A stretch of DNA of 64,000 nt, from contig CAUVEB010000005.1 of NCBI GenBank assembly GCA_963550915.1, positions 1-64,000 on the forward strand, read 5' to 3'. Positions 55,078 through 64,000 of this stretch are shown piece by piece. The notes beneath the pieces are model-generated. The model had not been told where the DNA came from and searched no databases. It saw only the letters and a list, made by a program, of their open reading frames with translations. Source of the DNA: Caviibacter sp963550915. Lineage in GTDB: Bacteria > Fusobacteriota > Fusobacteriia > Fusobacteriales > Leptotrichiaceae. How positions within the stretch are numbered: the stretch's first letter is position 1; every line of letters begins with the position of its first letter. Position numbers and translations under genes: made by a program.

Positions 55078-56889
55078 ATGAGTAAAATAATAGGAATAGA
55101 TTTAGGAACAACAAACTCTTGTGTTTCAGTAATGGACGGTGGAACATATACAATAATACCAAATAGCGATGGTGAAAGAACAACTCCATCTGTTGTAAGT
55201 ATAAAAGATAATGGAGAAGTAGTAGTTGGTACTATAGCTAAAAGACAAGCAATAACACAACCTGATTCAACAGTAAGTTCAATCAAAACACATATGGGTG
55301 AAAATTATAAGGTGGAAATACACGGTAAGTCTTATACTCCACAAGAAATTTCAGCTAAAATATTACAAAAACTTAAAAAAGATGCTGAAAGTTATTTAGG
55401 AACTACTGTAACAGAAGCTGTTATAACTGTACCAGCATACTTTACAGATGCACAAAGACAAGCAACTAAAGACGCTGGAGAAATTGCTGGATTAAAAGTT
55501 GAAAGAATAGTAAACGAACCTACAGCAGCAGCACTTGCTTATGGTCTTGATAAGAAAAAAGATGAAAAAATATTAGTTTTTGACTTAGGTGGAGGAACAT
55601 TTGACGTATCAGTTCTTGAAATAGGAGATGACGTTGTTGAAGTTTTAGCAACTTCAGGAAATAATCATTTAGGTGGAGATGATTTTGATAAAAAAGTAAT
55701 AGATTGGTTAGCAGAAGAATTCAAAAAAGAAAGTGGTATTGATTTAAGAAATGATAAAATGGCATATCAAAGATTAAAAGATGCTGCTGAAGATGCTAAG
55801 AAAAAATTATCTACTACACTTGAAACTCAAATTTCATTACCATTTATAACAGTGGATGCAACAGGACCAAAACATTTAGAAAAGAAATTAACAAGAGCTG
55901 CATTTAATGAATTAACAAAAGATTTAGTAGAACTTACTAAAATACCTGTACAAACAGCATTAAAAGATTCTGGATTAAATGCAAGTGAAATCGATGAAAT
56001 TCTATTAGTTGGAGGTTCAACTAGAATACCAGCTGTTCAAGAATGGGTTAAAGCATTCTTTGGTAAAGAACCTAATAAGGGAATAAACCCTGATGAGGTT
56101 GTAGCTGCTGGAGCTGCAATACAAGGTGGAGTATTAAAAGGAGATGTTAAAGGAGTATTACTTCTAGACGTAACACCATTATCACTTGGTATTGAAACAA
56201 TGGGTGGAGTATTTACAAAAGTTATAGAAAAAAATACTACTATACCTACTAAGAAATCACAAGTTTTCAGTACAGCAGTTGATAATCAACCTGAAGTTGG
56301 AATAGTTGTATTACAAGGTGAAAGAGCAAGAGCAGCAGATAACCATAAATTAGGTGAATTCTCACTTGGTGGAATATTACCTGCTCCAAGAGGAGTTCCT
56401 CAAATAGAAGTTACATTTGATATTGACACAAATGGTATAGTTCACGTTTCAGCAAAAGATTTAGGAACTGGTAAAGAAAATTCAGTAACTATATCTGGTT
56501 CATCTAATCTTTCTAAAGAAGATATTGAAAGAATGAAACAAGAAGCAGAAGCTCATGCTACAGAAGATGAAAAATTCAAAGAATTAGTTGAAGCTAGAAA
56601 CCAAGCAGACCAATTATTAATATCAACTGAAAAAATGATGAAAGAAAACGAAGATAAATTACAAGGTACAGAAAAAGAAGATATAGAAAAAGCATTAGAA
56701 GAACTTAAAAAAGTTAAAGATTCTGATGATATAGCAGAAATAAAGGCTAAAATTGATGAACTTGCAAAAACAGCTCAAGGATTTGCAACAAGAATTTATC
56801 AAGAAGCTGCAAAAAATAATCAAGGTGCAGAAAATGCTGAAAAGCAAACTGGTGAAAACAATTCAGAAGAACCAGAAATAATTAATTAA
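55078..56889 (+). CDS. dnaK: Chaperone DnaK (Hsp70)
   Basis: ATP-dependent chaperone of 603 residues. The N-terminal ATPase has IGIDLGTTNS (5-14), VPAYFTDAQRQATKDAG and VFDLGGGTFDVS; the substrate domain has VTPLSLGIETMGG. The lid ends in an Asn/Glu/Gln-rich tail. Slightly short of the ~638 residues of E. coli, as in other compact DnaK proteins. Strong SD. Confidence 0.98.
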   Translation: MSKIIGIDLGTTNSCVSVMDGGTYTIIPNSDGERTTPSVVSIKDNGEVVVGTIAKRQAITQPDSTVSSIKTHMGENYKVEIHGKSYTPQEISAKILQKLKKDAESYLGTTVTEAVITVPAYFTDAQRQATKDAGEIAGLKVERIVNEPTAAALAYGLDKKKDEKILVFDLGGGTFDVSVLEIGDDVVEVLATSGNNHLGGDDFDKKVIDWLAEEFKKESGIDLRNDKMAYQRLKDAAEDAKKKLSTTLETQISLPFITVDATGPKHLEKKLTRAAFNELTKDLVELTKIPVQTALKDSGLNASEIDEILLVGGSTRIPAVQEWVKAFFGKEPNKGINPDEVVAAGAAIQGGVLKGDVKGVLLLDVTPLSLGIETMGGVFTKVIEKNTTIPTKKSQVFSTAVDNQPEVGIVVLQGERARAADNHKLGEFSLGGILPAPRGVPQIEVTFDIDTNGIVHVSAKDLGTGKENSVTISGSSNLSKEDIERMKQEAEAHATEDEKFKELVEARNQADQLLISTEKMMKENEDKLQGTEKEDIEKALEELKKVKDSDDIAEIKAKIDELAKTAQGFATRIYQEAAKNNQGAENAEKQTGENNSEEPEIIN

Positions 56890-56897
56890 GGATTTTT

Positions 56898-57758
56898 ATG
56901 GATATAAATATTAATACAGACAATATGAAAGTTACTGTTTCAAAATTTGGAGCAGAGTTAAAAAGTTTAATATTTAATGATAAAGAATATATATGGAATG
57001 AAAAAGAAATATGGGCGAAATCATCGCCCATATTATTCCCATTTATAGGGAAATTAAAAGATAACGAATATATATATCAATCTAAGACTTATAAACTGGA
57101 TACTAGACATGGTTTTGCAAGAGATATGGATTTTGACCTTATTTCACATACTAAAAATATGATTATATTAGAGTTAAAATCAAGTGAAGAAACAAAAAAG
57201 GTTTATCCATTTGATTTTAAGTTCCAATTAAAATATGAAATAGTGGAAAATAATAGTTTAGAGATGACATTTAGTGTAATAAATACAGGTAAAGATATTA
57301 TGTATTTCTCACTTGGAGCACATCCTGCTATTAAGCTTAGTAATGATTATGAAAATTGGTCTATAAAGCTTGATAGTATTAAAGATTTGTATAAATATGG
57401 TCTTTATAACGGTTTTTATACAAATGATAAAATTTTTATTGATAAGAATGATACAGTAAAAATAACAGATGAACTTTTTAAAGATGATGCAATAATTTTT
57501 GATAATATTACAAGTAAATCTATTATTGAAAATATAAATAGCAATACTTATCTTGAAATAGTTCATAGTGGATTTCAATATATAGCATATTGGAGACCAC
57601 AAAAGGCTAGATTTATTTGTGTTGAACCTTGGTTTGGAATAACTGATAATATAAATCATGATAAAAAATTAGAAAATAAAAATGGTATTAAAAAGTTAAA
57701 TGCAGACGAAAGATTTGATGCAAGTATATTATTTACAATTAAAGAAAAGGTGGAATAA
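56898..57758 (+). CDS. Aldose 1-epimerase-like protein (LacX type)
   Basis: Galactose mutarotase-like fold, 286 residues. Conserved positions are GAELKSL (about 19-25), LFPFIGKLKD (about 46-55), DTRHGFARDMDF (His about 73), LGAHPAI (His about 138) and the Glu in EPWFGITD. These suggest an intact catalytic His pair and Glu. It resembles LacX more than GalM. It starts eight bases after dnaK and ends one base before dnaJ, so it is in the heat-shock operon. Substrate unknown. Confidence 0.85.
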   Translation: MDININTDNMKVTVSKFGAELKSLIFNDKEYIWNEKEIWAKSSPILFPFIGKLKDNEYIYQSKTYKLDTRHGFARDMDFDLISHTKNMIILELKSSEETKKVYPFDFKFQLKYEIVENNSLEMTFSVINTGKDIMYFSLGAHPAIKLSNDYENWSIKLDSIKDLYKYGLYNGFYTNDKIFIDKNDTVKITDELFKDDAIIFDNITSKSIIENINSNTYLEIVHSGFQYIAYWRPQKARFICVEPWFGITDNINHDKKLENKNGIKKLNADERFDASILFTIKEKVE

Positions 57759-58931
57759 ATGGCAAAGAAAGATTTTTATGAAGTTTTAGGAGTTAATAAA
57801 AACGCTACACCTGAAGAAATTAAAAAAGCATATAGAAAATTATCAAAAAAATATCACCCAGATTTAAATCAAGATAATAAGGAAGAGGCTGCTGAAAAGT
57901 TTAAAGAAATATCTCAAGCTTATGAAATATTATCCGATACAAATAAAAGAGAAACATATGATAGATTTGGTCATAGTGCCTTTGAAAATGGTGGTGCAGG
58001 TCAAGGATTTAATGGTTTCGGTGGCTTTGGCGGATTTTCTGGCAATGCTGATTTCGGTGGATTTTCAGATATATTTGAAAATTTCTTCGGTTCTGGATTT
58101 AGTAGTTCATCATCTTATACTAAAAGAGAGGCTAAGGGTAGAGATTTAGAATATAATATTCGTTTAAAGCTTGAAGATGTAGTAAATGATATTGAAAAAG
58201 AAATAAGTTATAATAGACAAGGTAAATGTAACGTTTGTGACGGAACAGGTGCAAAAGATAAGAATTTTAACACATGTGGTCAATGTAGTGGTACAGGTCA
58301 TATAACAAGAGTACATAGAACAATAATAGGTTCAATTCAACAAAGTGAAGAATGTGGTGCTTGTCAAGGTAAAGGTAAGGTTCCTAAATCTGCTTGTACA
58401 AATTGTCGTGGTACAGGAACTTTTGAAGAACACATTACAAGAAAAATTAAAATACCTTCTGGTATTGAAAACGGTACTAGAATGATAATGAGAGGTCTTG
58501 GTTCTTATCCACGTGGTGGTGGAGTATTTGGTGACTTATACCTTAGAATAAATATAGAAAAACACGAAATATTTAATAGAGATGGTCTTGATATTTACTG
58601 TGATATACCTATTTCAATGACAAAAGCTGTTTTAGGTGGAGAAGTTGAAGTTCCAACATTATATGGTAAGAAGATTGTAAATATAAATGCAGGTCTTCAA
58701 AATGGCGAAACTAAGATATTAAGTGATAAAGGTCTTAATTTTAGAGGAAGACAAGGTAGACAAATAATTAAATTTAGTGTAGAAATGCCTATAAATCTTA
58801 CAGAAGAGCAAATTGAAATTATGAAGAAATTTGAAAATTCTATGACTAAAAACAATTATAAAGAAACTGAAAACTTTTCAAGTAAACTTAAAAGATTTTT
58901 TAAGATGTTAAAAGATGAATTTAATAGTTAA
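57759..58931 (+). CDS. dnaJ: Chaperone DnaJ (Hsp40)
   Basis: Cochaperone that delivers substrates to DnaK. 390 residues: J domain (1-70, with KYHPDLN), Gly/Phe-rich linker (about 80-125), a zinc domain with four CxxCxGxG-type repeats (CNVCDGTG, CGQCSGTG, CGACQGKG, CTNCRGTG) and the C-terminal substrate domain. A GGTGG SD precedes the ATG. Last gene of the operon before a strong terminator. Confidence 0.97.
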   Translation: MAKKDFYEVLGVNKNATPEEIKKAYRKLSKKYHPDLNQDNKEEAAEKFKEISQAYEILSDTNKRETYDRFGHSAFENGGAGQGFNGFGGFGGFSGNADFGGFSDIFENFFGSGFSSSSSYTKREAKGRDLEYNIRLKLEDVVNDIEKEISYNRQGKCNVCDGTGAKDKNFNTCGQCSGTGHITRVHRTIIGSIQQSEECGACQGKGKVPKSACTNCRGTGTFEEHITRKIKIPSGIENGTRMIMRGLGSYPRGGGVFGDLYLRINIEKHEIFNRDGLDIYCDIPISMTKAVLGGEVEVPTLYGKKIVNINAGLQNGETKILSDKGLNFRGRQGRQIIKFSVEMPINLTEEQIEIMKKFENSMTKNNYKETENFSSKLKRFFKMLKDEFNS

Positions 58932-58957
58932 AAAAGCAGGTTAACCTGCTTTTTTTA
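58930..58957. terminator. dnaJ terminator, bidirectional
   Basis: Perfect palindrome AAAAAAGCAGGTT/AACCTGCTTTTTT (58930-58955) followed by further T. It also lies at the end of the convergent gene on the minus strand. Confidence 0.93.
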
Positions 58958-59932
58958 TCCTATATATTCTATTAAATATTGATATTCACACACTAATAAC
59001 TCTATATCTTTATAGAATAAGTATAGTATTTGTTTATCTTCTGAGTTTAATTTATCATCTGATACTTCAATAACTACTCTTGATATTAGAAGTGATAAAT
59101 CTGCTAAATTATTAACTCTATAATTCGCAGAACATTTTAAACAAAGATTTTTTAAATATGAAAAATCTGTTTCATCAATTTTTATTTCATATAAGAAATT
59201 ATATAATGATTTATACGAATTAATAGCGAATTGAACTTTATGTGTTAAGAAATTAAAGTGTTCTGCTTCTTTACTTTCTTTATTTCCACTAACTCTATAT
59301 ACAAGTGCATTATATGGTATATATACATTTTTAAATATAAAGTTAAATGGTATTGCTTCAAAATTTATTAAATTTTTAAGTATTCTGTCAATGTAGTTAG
59401 ATATTTTATCAAGTTGACTATTAAAGTTTTCATAAGATTTATAATCAAATTCACTAATTATTGTAACTATTCTATTCACTTTATAACTAATAGGACTTTC
59501 TTCTCCTAATGTTTTTACAACTGTATCTCTAAATTTAATTATTTCATCCATTTTTTCATTTCTTATAAATGACTTTATTTTTTTAGGTATAGTTGCTTTT
59601 TCTGTACCGAAATATAGTTCAAAATATAAGTAATTTAAAAATGTCATTATGTAATCAGCTAAAGGAGGGTTTTGTTTCATTTCTTTTATGAAATAAAAAT
59701 CATTTGTATCTAAAATTTTGTCTATAATTTCTTTTCTTTTTTCTTCATTTGCTTCATTTGAAATACCAATAAGTGCATCTAAATATGTATAATATCCTAA
59801 TTCTTGGTTACTTACATTATTTTTTAGATATTTCTTTTTCTTAAGTTTACTTATAACTTTACTGTCATTAGTATTTTTTAACTTTTCAAATGTTGAAACT
59901 AATAAATAATTTTCTAAAGCTTTTTGATACAT
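58955..59932 (-). CDS. Helical protein of unknown function
   Basis: Not recognised. 325 residues, rich in Lys, Glu, Leu and aromatic residues, with long predicted helices and no signal peptide or membrane segment. A basic cluster (LKKKKYLKNN, about 30-39) lies near the N terminus. Two cysteines lie near residue 265 (LCLKCSAN). Codon and base use match neighbours. It has its own good promoter and is convergent with dnaJ. AGAGG precedes the ATG. Confidence 0.7.
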   Translation of the reverse strand: MYQKALENYLLVSTFEKLKNTNDSKVISKLKKKKYLKNNVSNQELGYYTYLDALIGISNEANEEKRKEIIDKILDTNDFYFIKEMKQNPPLADYIMTFLNYLYFELYFGTEKATIPKKIKSFIRNEKMDEIIKFRDTVVKTLGEESPISYKVNRIVTIISEFDYKSYENFNSQLDKISNYIDRILKNLINFEAIPFNFIFKNVYIPYNALVYRVSGNKESKEAEHFNFLTHKVQFAINSYKSLYNFLYEIKIDETDFSYLKNLCLKCSANYRVNNLADLSLLISRVVIEVSDDKLNSEDKQILYLFYKDIELLVCEYQYLIEYIG

Positions 59933-59969
59933 TTTAAAAACCTCTTTTCTTTTATTATCTTCTAATAAG

Positions 59970-59997
59970 AGTATATCCGCAAAATGTAAATAGTCAA
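59970..59997 (-). promoter_or_regulatory. Promoter of the unknown helical gene
   Basis: Minus strand TTGACT (59992-59997), 16-base spacer, TATACT (59970-59975), about 40 bases before the ATG at 59932. Confidence 0.75.
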
Positions 59998-60012
59998 CAT
60001 ATAAAATATAAT

Positions 60013-60040
60013 AAAAAACTAACCCACAATTGGGGTTAGC
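60013..60040 (-). terminator. potABC operon terminator
   Basis: Minus-strand stem CTAACCC (60033-60039) with GGGTTAG (60019-60025), then T6. It lies three bases after the potC stop. Confidence 0.9.
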
Positions 60041-60042
60041 AT

Positions 60043-60822
60043 CTATTTTAACATATATTTCTGTAATTTACGGCTTGATATTGCAAGTATTAATGTCCCT
60101 ATTATTAAGATTGTTGATAAGGCGTTAATTACAGGTGTTACTCCAAATTTTAACATTGAATATATTTGTATTGGAAGTGTATCTGAATTAGGCCCTGTTA
60201 CAAAACTTGTTATAACATAATCATCTAATGATAATGTTAATGACATTAAAAATGCTGATATAATACCTGGTAACATTGATGGTATTATTACCTTTGTTAA
60301 TGCTTGAAATTCTGTTGCCCCTAGATCTCTTGCAGCATCAACTATTGAAAAATCAAATTCATCAAGTCTTGCCATGATTATAAATATAGAAAAAGGTATA
60401 TTAAATGTTGTGTGTGCTATGAATACTGTTGTCATACCAAGCGGTATTGTTCTATTAATATTAAAAAATGTAAGTAGTGATACCCCTATAATTAAATCAG
60501 GTAAAACTAAAGGTATGTATGATAGACTCTTAACATATTTTTTTACTGCAAAATTATACCATTTTATACCAATTGAACCTAAAGTTGCTATTATAACTGA
60601 TACAAAAGATGAACTAAGAGCTATAATTATACTTCTCCAAAATGTAATCCATAATTTTGGCGAATTAAAGAATAATTGCTTATACCATTTTAGTGAAAAT
60701 GAACTCCAAGTATATGATTTCGTACTATTAAACGATAGTATTATAAGCATTAATATAGGTAGGTAGAAAAATAACATAACTAATATGAAAAACAATAAAG
60801 ATATTCTTCTTTTATCATCCAT
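60043..60822 (-). CDS. potC: Spermidine/putrescine ABC transporter permease PotC
   Basis: Inner-membrane permease of about 259 residues from ATG 60822 (MDDKRRISLLFF), with about six hydrophobic segments. The EAA loop is DAARDLGATEFQALTKVIIPSMLPG (positions only partly quoted here: DAARDLGATEFQAL). Its start overlaps the potB stop by eight bases. Last gene before the terminator; no potD follows. Confidence 0.92.
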   Translation of the reverse strand: MDDKRRISLLFFILVMLFFYLPILMLIILSFNSTKSYTWSSFSLKWYKQLFFNSPKLWITFWRSIIIALSSSFVSVIIATLGSIGIKWYNFAVKKYVKSLSYIPLVLPDLIIGVSLLTFFNINRTIPLGMTTVFIAHTTFNIPFSIFIIMARLDEFDFSIVDAARDLGATEFQALTKVIIPSMLPGIISAFLMSLTLSLDDYVITSFVTGPNSDTLPIQIYSMLKFGVTPVINALSTILIIGTLILAISSRKLQKYMLK

Positions 60823-61663
60823 TAGATATATCACCGTCCTGTTCTCTAACACTTATTAATACTCCTATAACTGTTATTATTATAAATAAAGTTGACATAG
60901 CAGATGCTGATGGCCAATCACGAAGTACAAACATCTTAGACGCTATTACATTTCCTAACATAATTCCGTCTGTACCTCCGACTAAATCAGGTACTGCATA
61001 TGAACCTATTGCCGGTATAAAAGTTAATATAACCGCTGTTATAATCCCGCCTTTTATACCAGGTAAAAACACCTTATACAAAGCTTGATACTTATTTGCA
61101 CCTAAATCTCTTGCAGCATCAATTAATGAAAAATCAAATTTTTCTATAGCTGTATATAGTGGTAATATTGCATATGGCATAAATATATATACACTTACAA
61201 TTACTACTGCAACTCTATTATATAAAAGAGGTATTGGTGCTGATAAATTAAATATTTTCATAAAAAATTTATTAATTATACCATTATTTCCTATAAGCCC
61301 TACTAAAGCAAATATTCTAACTAAAAAGTTAGTCCAAAATGGTATTACTATAAGTAAAAGCCATAAGTTTTTGTATTTTGATCTTGATATAAAGTATGCT
61401 GTTGGTATAGATAAAAATATAACAACTGCTGTTATTACAACTGATATATTGAATGTTTTAAGTACTATTTTTAGTAATTCTGGTGTTATTAATTCTTTGT
61501 ATGCTTTTAATGAATAGCTTGTATAACTTACTATTCCTCCGTAAGGACCTTTTTTTAGAAAACTAAAATATACAATTATCGCAGTTGGAATCGCAAAAAA
61601 TAGTGTCATCCATATAGTAAGTGGCAAATAATATAAATTTCTTAAATCTTTTTGCTTTTTCAC
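60815..61663 (-). CDS. potB: Spermidine/putrescine ABC transporter permease PotB
   Basis: Inner-membrane permease, 282 residues, about six hydrophobic segments, EAA loop DAARDLGANKYQALYKV. The start is a GTG at 61663, with AGGTGATG before it, directly after the potA stop. Confidence 0.92.
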   Translation of the reverse strand: MKKQKDLRNLYYLPLTIWMTLFFAIPTAIIVYFSFLKKGPYGGIVSYTSYSLKAYKELITPELLKIVLKTFNISVVITAVVIFLSIPTAYFISRSKYKNLWLLLIVIPFWTNFLVRIFALVGLIGNNGIINKFFMKIFNLSAPIPLLYNRVAVVIVSVYIFMPYAILPLYTAIEKFDFSLIDAARDLGANKYQALYKVFLPGIKGGIITAVILTFIPAIGSYAVPDLVGGTDGIMLGNVIASKMFVLRDWPSASAMSTLFIIITVIGVLISVREQDGDISNG

Positions 61664-62767
61664 CTACATCACCTCTACCAGATATGCATCTTCATAATTC
61701 CAATAGAAATACACCTTCTCTTTCCATTCAAAAAGCTCATCTTCTTCTAAAAATTCTCTATGTTGATCAAATGCTTTTATTATTCTATTTGAACCTGCTA
61801 TTTTAATAAATAATTTACTTTGAAATCCTGAATAAATTACTTCTTCAATAACTCCTTCAAGCACCTTATACTTATCATTTTCTTTAGGAGTTTTTACATC
61901 TACTTTTATTTTTTCAGGTCTTAATGTAAGTTTTACTCTATTTCCTACAACAACAGGTTTATCAAGTTCTACTTTAAATTCTCCTATTTCATTTGAAATA
62001 GCTACTGCATAGTTATCATATACTTCTTTTATTTCTCCTGTAATAAAGTTAGTAGCTCCTATAAAGTCAGCAACAAATCCATTTGCTGGTGTTTCATAAA
62101 TTTCATTAGGTGTTCCAACTTGAAGTATATCACCATTATTCATTACAGCAATTCTATCAGAAACACTAAGTGCTTCTTCTTGATCGTGTGTTACAAAAAC
62201 GAATGTTATACCTACCTCATCATGAATTGTATCAAGATCAATAAGTAATCTTTGTCTTAATTTTGCATCAAGTGCTGATAAAGGTTCATCAAGAAGTAAT
62301 ACTTCTGGCTTACCAATTAATGCTCTTGCTATTGATACTCTTTGTTTTTGTCCACCTGATAATGCTTGTGGATATTTATTTTTGAATTTTTTAAGTCCAA
62401 CTAAATCTAAATACTTATCTACTTCTTTTTCAATTTCTAAAGCAGGAACTTTTTTTAATTTAAGTGAAAATGCTATATTATCAAATACTGTCATATTTGG
62501 GAATAATGCATAATTTTGAAAAACTGTATTAACATTTCTTTTATTTGGTGGTAATATATCAATTCTTTGACCATTTACCCTTATTTCTCCTTCATCAGGT
62601 GAAATAAATCCAGCTATCATTCTTAAAAGTGTTGTTTTACCACAACCAGATGGTCCTAAAATAGAGAAAAACTCTCCTTTTTTAATGTTTAAATTTACAT
62701 TTTTTAAAATTTTATCTCCATCTTCAAATGATTTAGAAACCCCTATTATCTCCAAGTCTTTTTCCAA
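61664..62767 (-). CDS. potA: Spermidine/putrescine ABC transporter ATPase PotA
   Basis: Energises PotBC. 367 residues with Walker A GPSGCGKTT (about 36-44), Q-loop VFQNYALFPNMTVFDN, signature LSGGQKQRVSI and Walker B VLLLDEP, then a TOBE domain. The start is a TTG at 62767 with AGGAGGTC just upstream. It begins nine bases after the M18 aminopeptidase gene ends. Confidence 0.93.
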   Translation of the reverse strand: MEKDLEIIGVSKSFEDGDKILKNVNLNIKKGEFFSILGPSGCGKTTLLRMIAGFISPDEGEIRVNGQRIDILPPNKRNVNTVFQNYALFPNMTVFDNIAFSLKLKKVPALEIEKEVDKYLDLVGLKKFKNKYPQALSGGQKQRVSIARALIGKPEVLLLDEPLSALDAKLRQRLLIDLDTIHDEVGITFVFVTHDQEEALSVSDRIAVMNNGDILQVGTPNEIYETPANGFVADFIGATNFITGEIKEVYDNYAVAISNEIGEFKVELDKPVVVGNRVKLTLRPEKIKVDVKTPKENDKYKVLEGVIEEVIYSGFQSKLFIKIAGSNRIIKAFDQHREFLEEDELFEWKEKVYFYWNYEDAYLVEVM

Positions 62768-62776
62768 TTTGACCTC

Positions 62777-64000
62777 CTACTTTTTATCAAAATATACTCT
62801 TGCTAATTCTTTTAAATCAAATACATCATTTATACCACAAAGTTCTCTTATTGAATGCATTGATAACATTGGTACTCCAAGGTCAACAGAATCAATATCA
62901 AGATGTCTTGCTGATAATGGACCTATTGTTGATCCGCCAATTTCATTTGAATTATTTACAAAGTATTGTAGTTTAATATCTGTATTATCTATTATTTGTT
63001 TTATTACTGCCATTGAGTATCCGTCTGATGTATATTTTTGGTTAACACTAAGTTTTAGTGCTATACCTTTATTCATTTCACATTGATTTGTTATATCAGA
63101 TTTATTAAGATGTGATGGGTGTGCTATATGTCCGCCGTCTGATGATAACATGAATGAAGAATTTAATATTCTTAGGTAATCTTGTCTAGTATACCCTAAT
63201 GAACACACTATTCTTTCAATCATATTTGATAAATAGTTTGAATCTGCACCTTGTTTTGTAGAACTTCCTATTTCTTCATTATCGAATCCTACAAACACAT
63301 TTATTTGACCTGCATCATTTCCTGACTCTACAAGCCCTATAACCCCTGCATAAACTGATAATAGATTATCTAGTCTTGGTGCTGACATCATTTCTTCATT
63401 AACTCCAACTAAACATCCTTTTTCTACAGGATATAGTAATAAGTCAAAATCTAATATATCACTAACTTTTAAGTTATATTTTTTTGCTATTAATTTTAAT
63501 AAATAATTATCTTTTTCTAAATTTTCAGATACAAGAGATACTATAGGAAGTAATTCTGCTTGCTTATCTATTTTGTGTCCTTCAACATTTACAGCTCTAT
63601 TTTGGTGTATTGCAAGATTTGGTATTATCATAATAGGTTCTTCTATTTTTATAAGCATAGTTTTTGGCTTATATGTTTCATTACTTCTTAATATTACTCT
63701 TCCTGCAATTGAAAGTGGTCTATCAAACCAAGTTGATAATATAGGTCCACCATAAACTTCTGTATTTAATCTTAGCATATTATTTGTTATAGTTGCTGGA
63801 TTAGGTTTTATTCTAATACTTGGACTATCTGTATGTGAAGCAAAAACTTTAATTCCTTTTTCTAAATTAAGTTCATTTGCTATTGTAAATCCAATTATTG
63901 TTGTATTAGTTTTTTTTATGTAATATCTTCCACCTTGTTTTAAATTCCAATTTTTATTTGGTTCTAATCTTTCAAACCCATTTTCTTCTAATATTTGAGT
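62777..64000 (-). CDS. M18-family aminopeptidase (5' end beyond window)
   Basis: Zinc aminopeptidase, about 407 residues in the window and open to the right edge, so the N-terminal few dozen residues are missing. Metal-ligand motifs are FASHTDSPSIRIKP (about residues 58-71 of the visible part), FDNEEIGSSTKQG and SSDGGHIAHP. The family prefers acidic or neutral N-terminal residues. It probably shares a transcript with potABC. Confidence 0.93.
   Translation of the reverse strand, partial: TQILEENGFERLEPNKNWNLKQGGRYYIKKTNTTIIGFTIANELNLEKGIKVFASHTDSPSIRIKPNPATITNNMLRLNTEVYGGPILSTWFDRPLSIAGRVILRSNETYKPKTMLIKIEEPIMIIPNLAIHQNRAVNVEGHKIDKQAELLPIVSLVSENLEKDNYLLKLIAKKYNLKVSDILDFDLLLYPVEKGCLVGVNEEMMSAPRLDNLLSVYAGVIGLVESGNDAGQINVFVGFDNEEIGSSTKQGADSNYLSNMIERIVCSLGYTRQDYLRILNSSFMLSSDGGHIAHPSHLNKSDITNQCEMNKGIALKLSVNQKYTSDGYSMAVIKQIIDNTDIKLQYFVNNSNEIGGSTIGPLSARHLDIDSVDLGVPMLSMHSIRELCGINDVFDLKELARVYFDKK

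Overview
The window is AT-rich, low-GC DNA from a Gram-negative-type anaerobe, most likely a Fusobacteriota member of the Leptotrichiaceae (Sneathia/Streptobacillus/Leptotrichia group). This rests on the V4 stretch of the 16S rRNA gene as I remember it, on the outer-membrane trimeric adhesin, on signal peptides and lipoboxes, and on a methionine sulfoxide reductase/two-component locus arranged as in Fusobacterium. I ran no database search, so genus is an inference.

Layout. 1-1558: a 16S rRNA gene on the minus strand with its promoter; the rest of the rRNA operon lies outside the left edge. 1956-5680 (plus): pth, a Na/phosphate cotransporter and leucyl aminopeptidase. 5732-8973 (minus): dapB followed by a DpnII-type (GATC) restriction-modification operon whose second methyltransferase is not of the DpnA layout. 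9055-9315 (plus): ptsH with Ala at position 46. 9358-15157 (minus): a tightly overlapping housekeeping operon (ymdB, prmA, cmk, alr, cvpA, rodA, an RluC/D-type pseudouridine synthase). 15212-20018 (minus): a five-gene extracytoplasmic methionine-repair operon (msrAB, ccdA, thioredoxin-like protein, response regulator, sensor kinase).

20188-26241 (minus): a small secreted protein of unknown function followed by an 1823-residue trimeric autotransporter adhesin that carries a coiled coil and an OmpA-like peptidoglycan-binding domain after its membrane anchor. This is the most unusual part of the window. 26445-32091 (minus): an oligopeptide ABC transporter operon. 32252-36485 (minus): recR, metK, an orphan peptide-binding lipoprotein and a signal-peptide-less histidine phosphatase. 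36548-40434 (minus): glycolysis genes pyk, pfkA and gpmA with a self-cleaving S24 repressor between them.

40802-46354 (plus): pflB and pflA, then an ABC-2 exporter trio. 46387-51282 (minus): sufCBDSU. 51472-53306 (minus): a sugar ABC ATPase and an unusually short LacI-type regulator. 53440-58931 (plus): a CIRCE-controlled hrcA-grpE-dnaK-dnaJ operon with an aldose-epimerase-like gene between dnaK and dnaJ. 58955-64000 (minus): an unrecognised helical protein, potC, potB, potA and the 3' part of an M18 aminopeptidase gene that runs off the right edge.

Metabolic picture: a fermentative anaerobe with glycolysis and pyruvate formate-lyase, peptide scavenging (Opp, M17 and M18 peptidases), a cell envelope with meso-DAP or lysine synthesis, and a dedicated system for repairing oxidised methionines outside the cytoplasm. 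Intrinsic terminators and near-consensus sigma-70-type promoters are plentiful and delimit most units. No tRNA, CRISPR array, insertion sequence or prophage structural gene was seen.
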